Positions 51,274 through 61,046 of a DNA stretch of 64,000 nucleotides are shown in pieces. How positions within the stretch are numbered: the stretch's first letter is position 1; the number at the start of each line of letters is the position of its first letter. The notes beneath the pieces are model-generated. The model was not told where the DNA came from. It made no database searches and saw only the letters and a program-made list of their open reading frames with translations. Source of the stretch: Pseudomonas frederiksbergensis (GTDB lineage Bacteria; Pseudomonadota; Gammaproteobacteria; Pseudomonadales; Pseudomonadaceae); assembly GCF_017114915.1 (NCBI RefSeq), contig NZ_JAAUOE010000007.1, positions 134,114 through 198,113 of the forward strand, in the 5' to 3' direction. The position numbers and the translations under genes are program-made.

Positions 51274-53697
51274 TTACTTGCTGTCAGGCAGCGCGTAAGC
51301 GATCACATAATCGCCGCGATCGGGCGACTGACGCGCACCACCCGCGGTGATGACAATGTACTGCTTGCCTGTTTTCGGCGACACATACGTCATCGGGCCA
51401 CCCTGGCTGCCCACGGGCAGCCGGGCTTTCCAGGCCTCTTCGCCGTTGGCGGAGTTGAAGGCGCGCAAGTAGTAGTCCTGTGTACCGGCAATGAACACCA
51501 GGCCGCCCTGGGTGGAGAGCGTACCGCCCAGCGTCGGCATGCCGATCGGCAAAGGCAGATGCATCTTGATACCCAACGGGCCAGTGTCCTGGACGGTGCC
51601 AACCGGCACTTGCCACGCGACTTTCTGGGTTTTCATGTCGATCGCGGTGAGTGTGCCAAAGGGCGGTGCCTGGCAAGGGATACCGGCGACAGACAGGAAG
51701 CGGTTCTTGTTCACTGCATACGGGGTGCCTTTGAGCGGTACCGCGCCCATGCCGGTGTTCAGTGCTTCACCACCGGAAGAGGCCTTGGCATCTTTCTTCG
51801 CCGCAATCATCTGGATCCACAGGCCCAGACGCATGTCGTTGACGAAGATAAAACCGTGTACCGGGTCAGTCGAGATACCGCCCCAGTTCATCCCTCCCAG
51901 CGAACCCGGGAAGCTCAGCGAGATATCGGTGCCGGGTGCGGTGTACAGCCCGTCGTAACGCATTTTCTTGAACGAGATACGGCAGAGCAGTTGATCGAAC
52001 GGCGTCGCCCCCCACATGTCCGACTCGGTCAGCGTCTGCGCGCCAATCTCTGGCATGCCCACCGATTTCGGTTGAGTCAGCGAGTAAGGTTCGTTCGGGA
52101 TGTTCGACGCTTTGACCGGCACCTCTTCCACCTTGGTCAGCGGTTTGCCGGTGGCGCGGTCAAGCACGAAGATCTGACCGGCCTTGGTGCCGATCACGAC
52201 GGCGGGCACCTTGCTGCCGTCAGCTTTGGTGAAGTCGATCAGGCTTGGCTGCATGGGCAGGTCGAAGTCCCACAGGTCGTTGTGGACGGTTTGGTAGACC
52301 CACTTTTCTTCGCCCGTGGTTGCGTTCAGTGCAAGCACGGAAGCGCCGTACTTGTGGTTCAGTGCGGTACGTTCAACACCGTAGATGTCGGTGGACGAAC
52401 TGCCCATCGGCAAGAACACGGTATTCATCGCCGGATCGTAAGACATCGGTGCCCAACTGTTGGGGGTGCTGCGCACATACGTGCTGCCGGCAGCCGGAGC
52501 CTGCTTGTCTTCGGGGTTTCCCGGGTCGAATGCCCAGCGCATTTCGCCGGTGACGACGTCGAAACCACGGATCACGCCACCTGGCATGTCGGTCTGGACG
52601 TTGTCGGCGACACGGCCGCCTACGACCACGGTGGTCCCGGCCATCAGCGGTGCCGATGACAGCTGGTAATAGGCGTCAGGGACGTCGCCGAGACCGGCTT
52701 TCAGATCAACCTGGCCATTGTTGCCGAAGCCCTGGCAGAACGCCCCTGTGTCGGCGTCCACTGCGATCAGGCGCGCATCGATGGTGTTGGTCAGCAGACG
52801 GCGCTGGCAATTGGCGCCGGCCGGTACCGACACGGGCTTGGCAGGTGTGCTGCCGTCCGCAGGCTGGGCGACCGCGGCGGTAGCGTCGAAGTAGGCGACA
52901 CCGCGGCAACGTTGCCAAACACGTGCCTTGGCGTTTATCTCATTTTTCCATAGCTGTTTACCGGTGTCGGCATCCAGTGCGATGAGGTTGTTGTGCGGGG
53001 TGCAGATGAACACCTTGTCGCCAACCTGCAACGGCGTCAGCTGATCTTCGGCGCCATTGCCGTCGCTGATCGCGATGTCCCCGGTTTGGTAGGTCCATGC
53101 CGGCACCAGCTTCGAGACGTTGCTACGGTTTATCTGGTCCAGCGCGGCGAAGCGGCTGCCGCCTTCGTCGTTACCGTAGTGTTCCCAGTTTTTCTGGGCC
53201 TTGGCAGGGTCGACCTTTGTCAGGCCTGGGCCGTCACCGGTCGGCGAGACAGGGGCATGGGGGACGAACATACCGGCTCCACCTGCAACCACGGCGATTG
53301 CCAGCACACCGCTCAGAGCGTAGCCACTGCGACCGCTGGCCAGGCTATTGGCCTTGCGCAGGTGGGGGTAGACCAACGCCACCAACAGGCTCAGCACGCC
53401 CAAGGCGAACAAGCGAGAGATCAGTGGCCAGAAGTTCAGCCCGACATCGGCCAGCGCCCAGATCACGGTCAGCACCATCACCGCCGCGAACAGCCAGGCA
53501 CCCTGCAGACGCTGCTTGAAAAGCAGTACGGCCGATACGATCAAACCGAAACCGGCGAGCAGGAAGTACCAGCTGCCACCCAGCGTGGCGAGGTAACCAC
53601 CACCTGCCGCGAAGAATAATCCAAATACCAGCACGCCGAAGGCGACGACCCAGATGGGCCAGCGACTGACGGATGCCGAAGGTCGAGACTTAGCCAT
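51274..53697 (-). CDS. Membrane-bound PQQ-dependent dehydrogenase (quinate/shikimate/glucose family)
   Basis: This 807-residue quinoprotein has five N-terminal transmembrane helices (about residues 14-145) and a periplasmic PQQ beta-propeller. Blade motifs such as NLIALDADTGKQLWKNE, GASVLALNATTGEEKWVYQT and YYLRAFNSANGEEAWKARLP are visible. The family includes glucose dehydrogenase Gcd and quinate dehydrogenase QuiA. Electrons go to ubiquinone. The position beside pcaHG favours quinate or shikimate oxidation toward protocatechuate, as in Acinetobacter, but the sequence alone does not separate this from glucose dehydrogenase. ATG 53697 has AGGA upstream. Confidence 0.85.
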   Translation of the reverse strand: MAKSRPSASVSRWPIWVVAFGVLVFGLFFAAGGGYLATLGGSWYFLLAGFGLIVSAVLLFKQRLQGAWLFAAVMVLTVIWALADVGLNFWPLISRLFALGVLSLLVALVYPHLRKANSLASGRSGYALSGVLAIAVVAGGAGMFVPHAPVSPTGDGPGLTKVDPAKAQKNWEHYGNDEGGSRFAALDQINRSNVSKLVPAWTYQTGDIAISDGNGAEDQLTPLQVGDKVFICTPHNNLIALDADTGKQLWKNEINAKARVWQRCRGVAYFDATAAVAQPADGSTPAKPVSVPAGANCQRRLLTNTIDARLIAVDADTGAFCQGFGNNGQVDLKAGLGDVPDAYYQLSSAPLMAGTTVVVGGRVADNVQTDMPGGVIRGFDVVTGEMRWAFDPGNPEDKQAPAAGSTYVRSTPNSWAPMSYDPAMNTVFLPMGSSSTDIYGVERTALNHKYGASVLALNATTGEEKWVYQTVHNDLWDFDLPMQPSLIDFTKADGSKVPAVVIGTKAGQIFVLDRATGKPLTKVEEVPVKASNIPNEPYSLTQPKSVGMPEIGAQTLTESDMWGATPFDQLLCRISFKKMRYDGLYTAPGTDISLSFPGSLGGMNWGGISTDPVHGFIFVNDMRLGLWIQMIAAKKDAKASSGGEALNTGMGAVPLKGTPYAVNKNRFLSVAGIPCQAPPFGTLTAIDMKTQKVAWQVPVGTVQDTGPLGIKMHLPLPIGMPTLGGTLSTQGGLVFIAGTQDYYLRAFNSANGEEAWKARLPVGSQGGPMTYVSPKTGKQYIVITAGGARQSPDRGDYVIAYALPDSK

Positions 53698-54050
53698 GTT
53701 GCATGATCCTACTGACGCATGAACGTTTGTGGGGAGGGTTAAGAGCAGTGAAGGCAACAGCCTTGGGAGCTGTTTCCTGGACAGCAGTTGCAGAGGGAGC
53801 TTTCAAGGCCTGCGCATCGTCGCTGACACGGCCCAAGGCGATGCATTCAGGGAAGTCTGAAAGCTGTTAACTAACTAGTTAATTGCGCAAAGATATCAAA
53901 AAAAACGGGCCCTGCGACAAATTGTCATTTGCCGAAAAGGAGAAACACTGTTGCAGTGATGGTAACAATCGAGAGGGAAGGCTCTGAACACTCGGTGGCG
54001 AGCTGGTGAAGTCTCCACCGTCGACCCAAGCGCACGGGCCTTTGCCGTCA
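53698..54050. other. 353-nt promoter region of the PQQ dehydrogenase
   Basis: This region holds the dehydrogenase promoter and the 3' flank of the TetR gene. The palindrome at 53867-53882 is the only clear element. The sequence between 53885 and 53910 is AT-rich. Confidence 0.5.
53867..53882. promoter_or_regulatory. Perfect palindrome, candidate operator
   Basis: TTAACTA-AC-TAGTTAA is a perfect 7-2-7 inverted repeat about 170 nt upstream of the PQQ dehydrogenase start and 168 nt downstream of the TetR stop. Its type suits a TetR-family or MarR-family protein. Confidence 0.5.
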
Positions 54051-54710
54051 CTAAAACGCGGCGGGTGTCTGGATTTTTTTGGATGTTTTTTCTAAAGGTG
54101 GGGCGAGGCTTATCGCCTCATGTGTGCGTCTTGGCGACAGCAACCGCTCGATGGCGCCACTCACCATGGTTTCCATCAGGTTATCGCGCTCTCGCTCATC
54201 CAGCGAATAGTGCGTCAGCCAACTGGGCGCGCTGTTGAGCAAGGAGGCAATGGCGTGACCGGCGGCCAACAGGCCCTGTTCACTGAGTCGGGGGCGGACA
54301 CCCAGGATCAGCAGCAACTTGCGTTCGTACTGCTCGCGCAGTTGCCGGACCTGTGCCTGCTGCTCTTCATTCAGGCAGCCGCTGTCACGCTCCACCAGAC
54401 GAAAATGCCAGGGCATTTCCTGATGCATATTCAGGTGCGCGCGGATCAAATGGTTGAGTCTGTCGCGTTTTGCCGGCGACTGTTGCTCGAGGCGACCCAG
54501 AGTGGCCAATAGCTCTTCATAGAACTCCTCGATCAGGTCGAACAGCAAGTGCTGCTTGCTGGGGTAATGGTGATACAGCGAGCCCGGGGTGAGCCCCAGG
54601 CTCGTCGCGAGCTCACGCATGCCGACCTGACCGAAACCCTTGCTGGCAAAGAGCTCCAGCACCTTGTCCCGGTATTCGGCGAAACGTGAGCAACGCTCAG
54701 GCATAGGCAT
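54051..54710 (-). CDS. TetR-family regulator (probable acyl-CoA catabolism)
   Basis: This 219-residue regulator has an HTH near the N-terminus (FAEYRDKVLELFASKGFGQV, MRELATSLGLTPGSLYHHYP) and a helical ligand domain. ATG 54710 (MPMPERC) overlaps the end of the hydroxyacyl-CoA dehydrogenase gene by 14 nt; ATG 54704 is an alternative. The overlap shows it is translated from the same mRNA as the thiolase and dehydrogenase and probably regulates them. It may also act on the palindrome upstream of the PQQ dehydrogenase gene. Confidence 0.88.
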   Translation of the reverse strand: MPMPERCSRFAEYRDKVLELFASKGFGQVGMRELATSLGLTPGSLYHHYPSKQHLLFDLIEEFYEELLATLGRLEQQSPAKRDRLNHLIRAHLNMHQEMPWHFRLVERDSGCLNEEQQAQVRQLREQYERKLLLILGVRPRLSEQGLLAAGHAIASLLNSAPSWLTHYSLDERERDNLMETMVSGAIERLLSPRRTHEAISLAPPLEKTSKKIQTPAAF

Positions 54711-55548
54711 GGAAGCCACGCCCCGTTTTGCGTCCCAGGTAGCCGGCGGCGACCATTTCCTTGAGCAGTGGAGCGGGGCGGTATTTGCTGTCATTGAAGC
54801 CGTCGTAGAAGGCTTCAAGAATCGCCAGCACGGTGTCCAGGCCGATCAGATCGGCCAGAGCCAGGGGGCCGATGGGCTGGTTGCAACCCAGGCGCATGCC
54901 GGCGTCAATGTCTTCGGCGCTGGCCAGGCCTTCCTGAAACACCAGGATCGCTTCGTTGATCATCGGTACCAGAATCCGGTTGACCACGAAGCCCGGACGG
55001 TTGCCCGCGGTGATCGCGGTCTTGCCCAGGGTCGTGGCCATGTCCAGCGCCAGGGCGTGGGTGGCGTCGCTGGTTTGCAGGCCACGAATCACTTCGATCA
55101 GGCCCATCACCGGCACCGGGTTGAAAAAGTGCAGACCAATGAAGCGCTCAGGCCGGCTCACGCTGGCGGCCAATTGGGTAATGGACAGCGATGACGTGTT
55201 GGAGGCGATCACGCACTCGGCGCTGACCTGCGCGGCGATTTGTTGCAGCACGCGCAGTTTCAGGTCGAGGTTTTCGGTGGCGGCTTCGATCACCAGTTGC
55301 ACGTTTTGCAGGCTGTTGTAATCGGTACTGGTACGAATCCTGTCGAGGGCAGCGAGCTTTTGCTCTGGGGTCAGCGTGTCCTTGGCAACTTGCCGATCGA
55401 GGTTTTTGTCCACGGTTACGAGAGCCTTTTGCAAGGCACTCTCCGAGATGTCGATCAAGGTCACATTGAAGCCGGCCAGGGCGCAGACTTGCGCGATGCC
55501 ATTGCCCATGGTGCCGGCGCCGATGACGCCGATGTTCTGTAGGTTCAT
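54697..55548 (-). CDS. 3-Hydroxyacyl-CoA dehydrogenase (3-hydroxybutyryl-CoA type)
   Basis: This 283-residue NAD-dependent dehydrogenase oxidises short-chain 3-hydroxyacyl-CoA to 3-ketoacyl-CoA. The NAD motif is GVIGAGTMGNGIAQVCALAG, the catalytic His-Glu pair is in FIGLHFFNPVPVMGLIEVI, and the C-terminal domain carries NRPGFVVNRILVPMINEA. Length fits Hbd/PaaH. AAGGA precedes ATG 55548. It lies 16 nt after the thiolase gene on the same strand. Together they can perform the last two steps of short-chain beta-oxidation. Confidence 0.93.
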   Translation of the reverse strand: MNLQNIGVIGAGTMGNGIAQVCALAGFNVTLIDISESALQKALVTVDKNLDRQVAKDTLTPEQKLAALDRIRTSTDYNSLQNVQLVIEAATENLDLKLRVLQQIAAQVSAECVIASNTSSLSITQLAASVSRPERFIGLHFFNPVPVMGLIEVIRGLQTSDATHALALDMATTLGKTAITAGNRPGFVVNRILVPMINEAILVFQEGLASAEDIDAGMRLGCNQPIGPLALADLIGLDTVLAILEAFYDGFNDSKYRPAPLLKEMVAAGYLGRKTGRGFHAYA

Positions 55549-55564
55549 GTGCATGTCCTTGTGA

Positions 55565-56749
55565 TCAAACCCGTTCAAACAACACGGCGATGCCTTGGCC
55601 GCCGCCGATGCACATGGTCGCCAGGGCATAACGACCCTGACAGCGATGCAGTTCGTGAATGGCTTTGGTGGCGATGATCGCGCCAGTGGCGCCCACCGGA
55701 TGGCCCAGCGAGATGCCCGAACCGTTGGGGTTGACCTTCTGCGGATCGAAGCCCAGCGCTTGCGCTACGGCACAGGCCTGGGCGGCGAAGGCTTCGTTGG
55801 ACTCGATCACGTCAAGGTCGGCAACGGTCAGGCCGGCGCGCTTGAGTACCAGGCGGGTGGCGGGAATCGGTCCCAGCCCCATCATTGAAGGCTCAACGCC
55901 TGCGTGGGCATAACCCACCAGTCGGGCCATGGGCTTGAGGCCTTGTTCCTGAACGGTTTGGCCCGTGGCCATGATCAGTGCGCCGGCACCATCATTGAGG
56001 CCGGACGCATTGCCGGCGGTGACGCTACCGTCCTTTTTGAAGGCGGGTTTCATGCGGCTCAATTGCTCGGCGTTGACCTCAGCCCGTACATGCTCATCCG
56101 TCGCGAACGAAACCGTCCCTTTGCGGGTCGCTACTTCGATCGGCACGATCTGCCCGGAAAAACGCCCTTCGGCAATCGCCCGGGCCGCACGCTGCTGGCT
56201 CAGAAGCGCCAATTCATCCTGGGTCTGACGCGTGATGCCATAGTGCTCGGCGATATTTTCAGCGGTGATACCCATGTGGAAACCGGCAAACGGGTCTTGC
56301 AGTACCCCAAGCATGTAATCGATGGCCTGCATGTCGCCCATTCGTGCGCCCCAACGCGCCTGCGGCAACAAGTACGCGCCTCGGCTCATGGACTCGACGC
56401 CACCGGCCAGCGCAGCGCCCGCATCCCCCAGCATCAGACTTTGCGCGGCACTGACTATCGCCTGCAAACCCGAACCGCAGAGACGGTTGACGTTAAACGC
56501 AGGGGTTTCTTTCGGCAGGCCGGCATTCATCGCTACGGCCCGGGAGATGTAGGCATCGCGCGCCTCGGTCGGGATCACATGCCCCATCACCGCATGACCG
56601 ATGTGTTCGGGCGCCAGGCCTGATCGTTCGATAGCGGCGCGGCAAACGTCGGTTGCCAACTGAATAGGCGGCACATCCTTGAGTGAGCCGCCAAAGCTGC
56701 CGATGGCAGAACGGACAGCGCTCACTACAAAAATATCGGAATGGTTCAT
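55565..56749 (-). CDS. Acetyl-CoA C-acyltransferase (thiolase)
   Basis: This 394-residue thiolase has the acyl-binding Cys in VNRLCGSGLQAIVSA (about residue 90), the His in GISLGHPVGATGA and the second catalytic Cys in ALATMCIGGGQGIAV. It cleaves 3-ketoacyl-CoA to acetyl-CoA, or works in the reverse direction. The divergent AraC gene at 56878 and the overlapping TetR gene suggest an inducible short-chain acyl-CoA operon. Substrate chain length cannot be read from the sequence. A role in side-chain beta-oxidation of aromatics is possible but not supported by direct linkage. Confidence 0.93.
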   Translation of the reverse strand: MNHSDIFVVSAVRSAIGSFGGSLKDVPPIQLATDVCRAAIERSGLAPEHIGHAVMGHVIPTEARDAYISRAVAMNAGLPKETPAFNVNRLCGSGLQAIVSAAQSLMLGDAGAALAGGVESMSRGAYLLPQARWGARMGDMQAIDYMLGVLQDPFAGFHMGITAENIAEHYGITRQTQDELALLSQQRAARAIAEGRFSGQIVPIEVATRKGTVSFATDEHVRAEVNAEQLSRMKPAFKKDGSVTAGNASGLNDGAGALIMATGQTVQEQGLKPMARLVGYAHAGVEPSMMGLGPIPATRLVLKRAGLTVADLDVIESNEAFAAQACAVAQALGFDPQKVNPNGSGISLGHPVGATGAIIATKAIHELHRCQGRYALATMCIGGGQGIAVLFERV

Positions 56750-56877
56750 GTTGGTTCCCTGAAGAGGTCTTTTTTGTTGGGCATGAGTCTAGAATCAGCG
56801 GCGCCACTGGCCTATGCCAAAACTGTTCAAGGGTGATGGCGTTTTTTGCCATGTTCAGATGTGAGAGAGGCGTTCAA

Positions 56878-57894
56878 ATGCGGGAAACGGATTCGGTGGC
56901 GGTTTACTTCATGTATCCCATGATCCATGCGCTGCGTGATAAGCCGCAGCGTCTGCGGTCAGTCCTTGAACAGGTGGGCATTGATCCGGCACTGATGGAG
57001 CAGCCGACGGCACGGGTGCCGGCCACGGCTTTCGCCGCGTTGTGGCTGGTGCAGATTCGAGAGTTGAACGACGAATTTTTCCAGCTGGACTCCCATGGTA
57101 TGCCGCCGGGCGGTTTTGCCTTGATCTGTCGGGCATTGATTCAGGAGCCGACGCTGGAAAAAGCCCTGCGTCAGTGCCTGGCCAATTTCGCCCTGTTCCT
57201 GCGTGATTTTCGCGGCACGTTGAGTGTGCGTGGCAAGCGTGCGGTCATCACCTTGCAGACCCGCTCGCAGAACAGCGAGCTCAGCCGGCTGGGTGAAGAA
57301 ACCTTCTTGGTGTTGATGATCAGCCTGCTGTGCTGGTTGGGCGGGCGACGCATTCCTATCGATCGCGCGGACTTTCGCCATCAGCGTTTGTCGCTGCGTG
57401 ATGATGCCTTGCTCTGGGGCCCCAACCTGACCTTTGGCACCGAATGCACTGAAATCGAGTTCGCCAGTGACTACCTGCAACTGCCGGTGGTTCAGGACCT
57501 TGCCTCGCTGAAAGTGTTTTTGCGCACCGCGCCGCAATGGCTGGTGATCCGCTTCCGCAACCAACATGGGCTGGCGTCGCAGGTCCATCAGCGCCTGCGC
57601 CACAGCCAGTACAGCGAATGGCCGACCTTGCAGACCTTCGCCCTGGAACTGAGCCTGAGCCCCAGCACCTTTCGCCGCAAACTGGGACGTGAAGGCTGTT
57701 CGTATCAGGAAATCAAGGATGAAGTGCGGCGCGGGGTGGCGCTTGAACGGTTGCGCCAGAGCAAGGCGAGCATCAGCGATATTGCCGAACAGTTGGGGTT
57801 TCAGGAGCCGAGTGCGTTTCATCGGGCGTTCAAGAAGTGGACGGGGGAGAGCCCGGGGCGGTATCGGGCGCGGTTTCAGGATCGTTCTGAATGA
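56878..57894 (+). CDS. AraC-family transcriptional regulator
   Basis: This 338-residue regulator has an N-terminal arabinose-binding-type domain of the OruR/ArgR-like group (SVLEQVGIDPALMEQPTARV) and a C-terminal AraC HTH pair (TFALELSLSPSTFRRKLGRE, ISDIAEQLGFQEPSAFHRAF, KKWTGESPGRYR). ATG 56878 follows GAGAGAGG with 7-nt spacing; longer frames upstream overlap the divergent promoter. It is divergent from the thiolase gene and is a second candidate controller of that operon. Confidence 0.9.
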   Translation: MRETDSVAVYFMYPMIHALRDKPQRLRSVLEQVGIDPALMEQPTARVPATAFAALWLVQIRELNDEFFQLDSHGMPPGGFALICRALIQEPTLEKALRQCLANFALFLRDFRGTLSVRGKRAVITLQTRSQNSELSRLGEETFLVLMISLLCWLGGRRIPIDRADFRHQRLSLRDDALLWGPNLTFGTECTEIEFASDYLQLPVVQDLASLKVFLRTAPQWLVIRFRNQHGLASQVHQRLRHSQYSEWPTLQTFALELSLSPSTFRRKLGREGCSYQEIKDEVRRGVALERLRQSKASISDIAEQLGFQEPSAFHRAFKKWTGESPGRYRARFQDRSE

Positions 57895-57976
57895 GCGTTG
57901 CCCTGTCCATTGCTGCGCACAGTCCTTCGGCATGATCTAAGCTCCACGGAGTACGGCTTTTCGAGCAGGGGTTTCA

Positions 57977-59755
57977 ATGCAAAGCACACCTGAAAACAGT
58001 CTGCAAACTGCGTTGAAAGCCTGTAGGGACAGCTTTGTTTCTGTTGGCTTTTTCAGCTTCTTCATCAATGCGCTAATGCTCGTTCCTACCTTCTATATGC
58101 TTCAGGTGTATGGGCGAGTGATAACCAGCGGCAGTCTGACGACCCTGGCCATGCTGACACTGATCATGACCGGGCTGGTGATCACGCTCGGCTCACTGGA
58201 ATGGATCCGCTCGCGCATCATGGTTCGGGTCAGTACCCGGTTGGATGTGTTGCTCAGTCGCCAGGTCTATAAGGCCAGTTTCAAACGGGCTCTGGAAAGT
58301 GGCGGCATGGATGCTTCGGCCCAGTCGCTCAACGACTTGACGGGCTTGAGGCAGTTTCTCTCCGGTAATGGATTGTTCGCCTTTTTCGATGCGCCCTGGT
58401 TGCCTATCTATATCGCTGTGATGTTCATGTTTCATCCCTGGTTTGGCTGGGTAGCGACGGGCAGTGCGCTGTTGTTGTTAATGCTCGCGTTTATCAATGA
58501 GAAGCTGACGGGGCCGGCACTTGCCCAGGCTAACAAGGAGCATATCGGCGCGACGCTCTACACCACGAAAAATCTGCGCAACGCCGAAGTCATCGAGTCC
58601 ATGGGCATGCTTGAAACCCTTATCGACCGTTGGGGGCGTCGTCAAAAAAACGTCCTGTCGCTGCAGTCCGGGGCGAGCGATAGAGGTTCCATCATCAGCG
58701 CACTTTCCAGGACCTTCCGGATCCTGGTGCAATCACTGGTCCTGGGTCTGGGGGCGTATCTGGCCGTGGACAATCAGGTAGGGGCTGGCATGGTGTTTGC
58801 CGGGGCCATACTGCTAGGGCGCGCATTGGCCCCCATCGATCTGATCATCGGCAGCTGGAAGGGCTTTATTGCGGCCCGTTCGCAGTACAGCCGTCTCAAC
58901 GACATCCTCGACAAACAACAGGCTGAGCCCGAGCGTATGTCATTGCCTGCGCCTCAGGGGCACGTGCAGGTGGAGAATCTAGTCGTCGCGGCACCCGGCT
59001 CGAAAACCCCGATCATCAACAACGTAAGTTTCAGCGTACCTGCCGGCTGCGTTGTTGGAATCATCGGTCCAAGTGCCGCGGGCAAGTCCACACTGGCCAG
59101 GGCGCTGATGGGGGTATGGGCGCCGCAGCATGGCGTGGTCCGGCTCGATGGGGCGGACATCAGCGCGTGGGACAAACGCGAGCTTGGGCCGCATATAGGT
59201 TACTTGCCCCAGGACATTGAATTGTTCGAAGGCAGCGTCAGCGAGAACATTGCCCGCTTCGCCGAAGTCGATTCCGAGAAAGTCATTCAGGCGGCCAGGA
59301 TTGCTGGCGTTCACGAAATGATTCTGCTGCTGCCCGATGGCTATGACACCGTCATTGGCAGCGAGGGCGTCATGCTTTCGGGAGGGCAGCGCCAACGCAT
59401 CGGCCTGGCCCGTGCGCTGTATGGCAACCCGCGGCTGATTATCCTGGACGAGCCCAATTCCAATCTCGACGAAGTTGGGGATCGCGCCCTGGTGGCGGCC
59501 ATCCAGCAGCTCAAGCAGACCGGAGCAACCCTTTTTGTGATTACCCACCGAACCAACATCGTGTCCCAGCTTGACCGGCTCATGGTGATGAGCGGTGGCA
59601 CCATCAGTCTCTATGGGCCACGCGAGCAGGTGCTGGCCGAACTCACGCAACTGGCGAAAAAGCATGCAACCCAGGCAGGCGCTAGCATTGCTTCGGTCGC
59701 TACCTGTAAGGGCGATGTCAATGAACCCTATGATTCCCAGTCCTCAAACGGATAG
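57977..59755 (+). CDS. Type I secretion ABC transporter (PrtD/AprD family)
   Basis: This 592-residue inner-membrane exporter has an N-terminal six-helix ABC domain (about 25-300) and a C-terminal ATPase: Walker A GPSAAGKSTLARAL, signature LSGGQRQRIGLARALYG, Walker B LIILDEPNSNLDE, and the switch His in VITHRTN. The PrtD-type lacks the N-terminal peptidase-like domain of HlyB, and this fits here. It is the first gene of a complete three-gene type I system. The next gene overlaps its 3' end. Confidence 0.94.
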   Translation: MQSTPENSLQTALKACRDSFVSVGFFSFFINALMLVPTFYMLQVYGRVITSGSLTTLAMLTLIMTGLVITLGSLEWIRSRIMVRVSTRLDVLLSRQVYKASFKRALESGGMDASAQSLNDLTGLRQFLSGNGLFAFFDAPWLPIYIAVMFMFHPWFGWVATGSALLLLMLAFINEKLTGPALAQANKEHIGATLYTTKNLRNAEVIESMGMLETLIDRWGRRQKNVLSLQSGASDRGSIISALSRTFRILVQSLVLGLGAYLAVDNQVGAGMVFAGAILLGRALAPIDLIIGSWKGFIAARSQYSRLNDILDKQQAEPERMSLPAPQGHVQVENLVVAAPGSKTPIINNVSFSVPAGCVVGIIGPSAAGKSTLARALMGVWAPQHGVVRLDGADISAWDKRELGPHIGYLPQDIELFEGSVSENIARFAEVDSEKVIQAARIAGVHEMILLLPDGYDTVIGSEGVMLSGGQRQRIGLARALYGNPRLIILDEPNSNLDEVGDRALVAAIQQLKQTGATLFVITHRTNIVSQLDRLMVMSGGTISLYGPREQVLAELTQLAKKHATQAGASIASVATCKGDVNEPYDSQSSNG

Positions 59756-61046
59756 CTTCGCCGACCTGGCAGTATCCGATCGAAAAATACGTCGCCTGGG
59801 TTTTGGCATTGTATTGGCGATCTTCGGCGTGTTCGGCACCTGGGCGGCGGTCGCGCCGCTCGACGGTGCTGTTTACGCGCCTGGGGTGGTCACCGTGCAG
59901 GCTTACCGAAAAACGGTCCAGCATCTTGAAGGTGGCATCGTCAAAGAGGTACTGGCCCGTGACGGCGACATCGTCGAGCGTGGTGCTCCGCTGATCATTC
60001 TTGATGATGCTCAGCTGCGCTTCGAATACGAGATGACCCGAAGCCAACTGATCGCGACCAGAGCCATGGAGGCAAGACTCAGAGCCGAGCGCGATACGCT
60101 GCCGGCGATCGGCTTTGGAGAAAAAGCCGATCCCGCCAGTCTGCGAGTAGTGGAAGCGCGCCACAGCGAGACGCAGGTATTCAACGCTCGGCAGCGTTCG
60201 CGGCTGGGCCAGATATCGGTGCTGCGCGAGCGTATTGGCCAGTTGAATCAACAGATCAAGGGGCTGGAATCGATGATCGGTGTCAAGGTTCATCTGGAGA
60301 AGTCCTACAGCGGTGAAATCAACGAGTTGACCGACATGCTGAAACAAGGGTTCGTTGACAAACAACGTCTGCTCGAGCAGGAGCGCAAGCTGGGGATGCT
60401 CAGGTCGGAGGTGGCTGATCACCGTTCCACGATTAACAGGACCCGTCTGCAGATCAACGAAACACAGCTGCAAATTCTGCAAATCGACAAGGATTTCAGT
60501 GCCGAGGTCGTCAAGGAGCTGACCGAGGTTCAGACCAGAATGTATGACCTGCAAGAGAAAACCTCGGCCCTGGAAGACCGGCTCAGTCGTATCGTCATCC
60601 GGGCACCCGAGGCGGGTATGGTCATTGGCATGACAGTGCACACCAATGGTGGTGTCGTCAGCCCGGCGACGCCGCTGCTGGACATCGTTCCATCGGTTTC
60701 CGAACTGGTCATAGAGGCCCAGGTAGCCCCGGTCGATATTGATCGTGTCGCCATCGGCAAACGCGCCGATATCCGTTTCGGCGCGTTCAACAGCTCGACC
60801 ACTCCGGTGATCGAAGGCGAAGTCATCAGCGTATCGGCTGACCGGCTGACCAACGAAAAGACCGGCACCGCTTACTACCTGTCGCGGGTCCGGGTAACCG
60901 AGGCCGGTGTGCGTACTTTGGGTGAGCGCAAGTTGTTGCCGGGGATGCCGGCGGACGTATTGATCATCACCGGGGAACGAACGCTGCTGCAGTACTTGAT
61001 GCAGCCGGCCCGTGATGCCATCTCTCAATCGATGATCGAGGAATGA
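59721..61046 (+). CDS. Type I secretion membrane fusion protein (HlyD/PrtE family)
   Basis: This 441-residue adaptor has one N-terminal transmembrane helix (about residues 26-48), an E-G-G lipoyl-like motif (HLEGGIVKEVLARDGDIVER), a long coiled-coil hairpin (about 110-285), and a C-terminal barrel with VIRAPEAGMVIGMTVHTNGG. ATG 59721 is chosen because AGGG lies about 9 nt upstream; ATG 59715 is possible. It overlaps the ABC gene by 35 nt and its stop overlaps the next ATG. Confidence 0.93.
   Translation: MNPMIPSPQTDSFADLAVSDRKIRRLGFGIVLAIFGVFGTWAAVAPLDGAVYAPGVVTVQAYRKTVQHLEGGIVKEVLARDGDIVERGAPLIILDDAQLRFEYEMTRSQLIATRAMEARLRAERDTLPAIGFGEKADPASLRVVEARHSETQVFNARQRSRLGQISVLRERIGQLNQQIKGLESMIGVKVHLEKSYSGEINELTDMLKQGFVDKQRLLEQERKLGMLRSEVADHRSTINRTRLQINETQLQILQIDKDFSAEVVKELTEVQTRMYDLQEKTSALEDRLSRIVIRAPEAGMVIGMTVHTNGGVVSPATPLLDIVPSVSELVIEAQVAPVDIDRVAIGKRADIRFGAFNSSTTPVIEGEVISVSADRLTNEKTGTAYYLSRVRVTEAGVRTLGERKLLPGMPADVLIITGERTLLQYLMQPARDAISQSMIEE

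Noticed and set aside
54697..56749. Assigning the thiolase and hydroxyacyl-CoA dehydrogenase to ferulate side-chain beta-oxidation
   Set aside because: The window has ech for the non-oxidative route, and these two genes have their own TetR and AraC regulators. No sequence feature ties them to ferulate.
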